Positions 6,691 through 7,015 of a DNA stretch of 7,015 bases are shown piece by piece. Position 1 is the stretch's first letter; each line of letters begins with the position of its first letter. Below the pieces are notes generated by a model. That model did no database searches and had not been told where the DNA came from. It saw nothing but the letters and a program-made list of their open reading frames with translations. The DNA is taken from contig JAHJCW010000327.1 of assembly GCA_018812885.1 (NCBI GenBank), positions 1 through 7,015 of the forward strand. Reading direction: 5' to 3'. This DNA comes from a bacterium. GTDB taxonomy: Bacteria; Fidelibacterota; Marinisomatia; Marinisomatales; JAHJCW01. Both the position numbers and the translations under genes were made by a program.

Positions 6691-6758
6691 ATAAACAGAA
6701 AACAAGGTATTGTTTTACACTGCACCTCAAGAAAATTGTTCTGCAAAAAATATAAATA

Positions 6759-6846
6759 GAAATTTTTGGGATGTTTCCACATATTTAGTGAAATAACATC
6801 CCGATAATTTAGTTCCAATTATATTTATTTAGTATCCACTATATTG
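6759..6846 (+). repeat. Palindromic repeat R2, right copy
   Basis: Second copy of the repeat at 3775-3863, same orientation, with scattered differences and small gaps. The outer stem is unchanged: GGGATGT (6768-6774) with ACATCCC (6796-6802). The inner stem survives with one extra C (TTTCCAC against GTGAAA). The outer arms AAATTTTTGGGATGT and the reverse complement of ACATCCCGATAATTT agree at 12 or 13 of 15 positions, so the core is a roughly 51-bp palindrome. It lies about 85 bases before the next start codon. Confidence 0.75.
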
Positions 6847-6872
6847 TTTGTGTAATTTTTACATCATATAAT
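6844..6872 (+). promoter_or_regulatory. Candidate promoter for the TM2-like gene
   Basis: TTGTTT (6844-6849) and a perfect TATAAT (6867-6872) are 17 bases apart, which would start transcription about 50 bases before the ATG at 6931. The -35-like box overlaps the last bases of R2. The -35 match is only partial and the region is AT-rich. Confidence 0.38.
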
Positions 6873-6930
6873 TTTTAACTGTAAAAATAAGTTATACCAT
6901 TTTCTAATAAAATACATATAGGAGAATAGT

Positions 6931-7015
6931 ATGGGAGAACAGGGATCAGGAGGAAATGTTTTAGCAGCATTAGCTAGCTTCTTTATACCGGGGTTGGGAC
7001 AACTTTTGCAGGGGA
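6931..7015 (+). CDS. Small TM2-like membrane protein, 3'-truncated
   Basis: Only 28 residues are visible before the window ends. A Shine-Dalgarno AGGAG (6920-6924) lies 6 bases before the ATG. A short polar, glycine-rich start (MGEQGSGGN) leads into a hydrophobic helix carrying FFIPGLGQLLQG. This matches the 'PGLGQ' turn of TM2-domain and related small bacterial membrane proteins. The role of these proteins is unknown. Composition fits the AT-rich resident DNA rather than the cassette to the left. Confidence 0.65.
   Translation, partial: MGEQGSGGNVLAALASFFIPGLGQLLQG

Overview
The window looks like a chromosomal segment of an AT-rich, Gram-negative bacterium, probably of the FCB group in the broad sense (Marinimicrobia, Ignavibacteria, Calditrichota or Cloacimonadota). 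This rests on the FPNPFN-type C-terminal sorting domain of the large secreted protein, the cysteine-containing tail of the PBP1A-type protein, and a GxxExxY gene. I cannot name a genus from sequence alone.

Layout. (1) Positions 2-1075: the 3' four-fifths of a pyrimidine/thymidine phosphorylase gene on the + strand, cut by the window edge. (2) 1091-1615: a compact block filling almost the whole gap between two convergent genes. It holds a GxxExxY (PD-(D/E)XK-like) gene flanked on both sides by short 9-nt-period repeats, inverted with respect to each other at the outer ends. (3) 1618-3774: a complete class A penicillin-binding protein (PBP1A type) on the - strand. (4) 3775-4079: a very AT-rich gap carrying an ~88-bp palindromic repeat (R1) that forms the leader of the PBP gene, and a possible PBP promoter. 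(5) 4079-6642: base composition jumps abruptly at about 4080. The segment opens with the last 42 codons of an otherwise missing gene, whose stop overlaps (ATGA) the start of an 812-aa secreted protein. That protein has an amidotransferase-like N-terminal domain, a putative glycosyl-hydrolase-like barrel (GHL15 type) and a C-terminal sorting domain. (6) 6643-6930: a gap with a GC-rich stem-loop, then a second copy of the palindromic repeat (R2) and a promoter-like pair. (7) 6931 to the end: the first 28 codons of a small TM2-like membrane protein.

The housekeeping genes (nucleoside salvage, peptidoglycan synthesis) are not functionally linked and probably form the resident background. Two accessory insertions seem to sit in their intergenic gaps: the GxxExxY/9-nt-repeat block, and a GC-richer cassette carrying the secreted glycosidase-like gene and bracketed by R1 and R2. 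The truncated gene tail, the sharp composition step and the paired repeats argue that the cassette was acquired or rearranged as a fragment of a larger operon, although a metagenome assembly join at the repeat could give the same picture.
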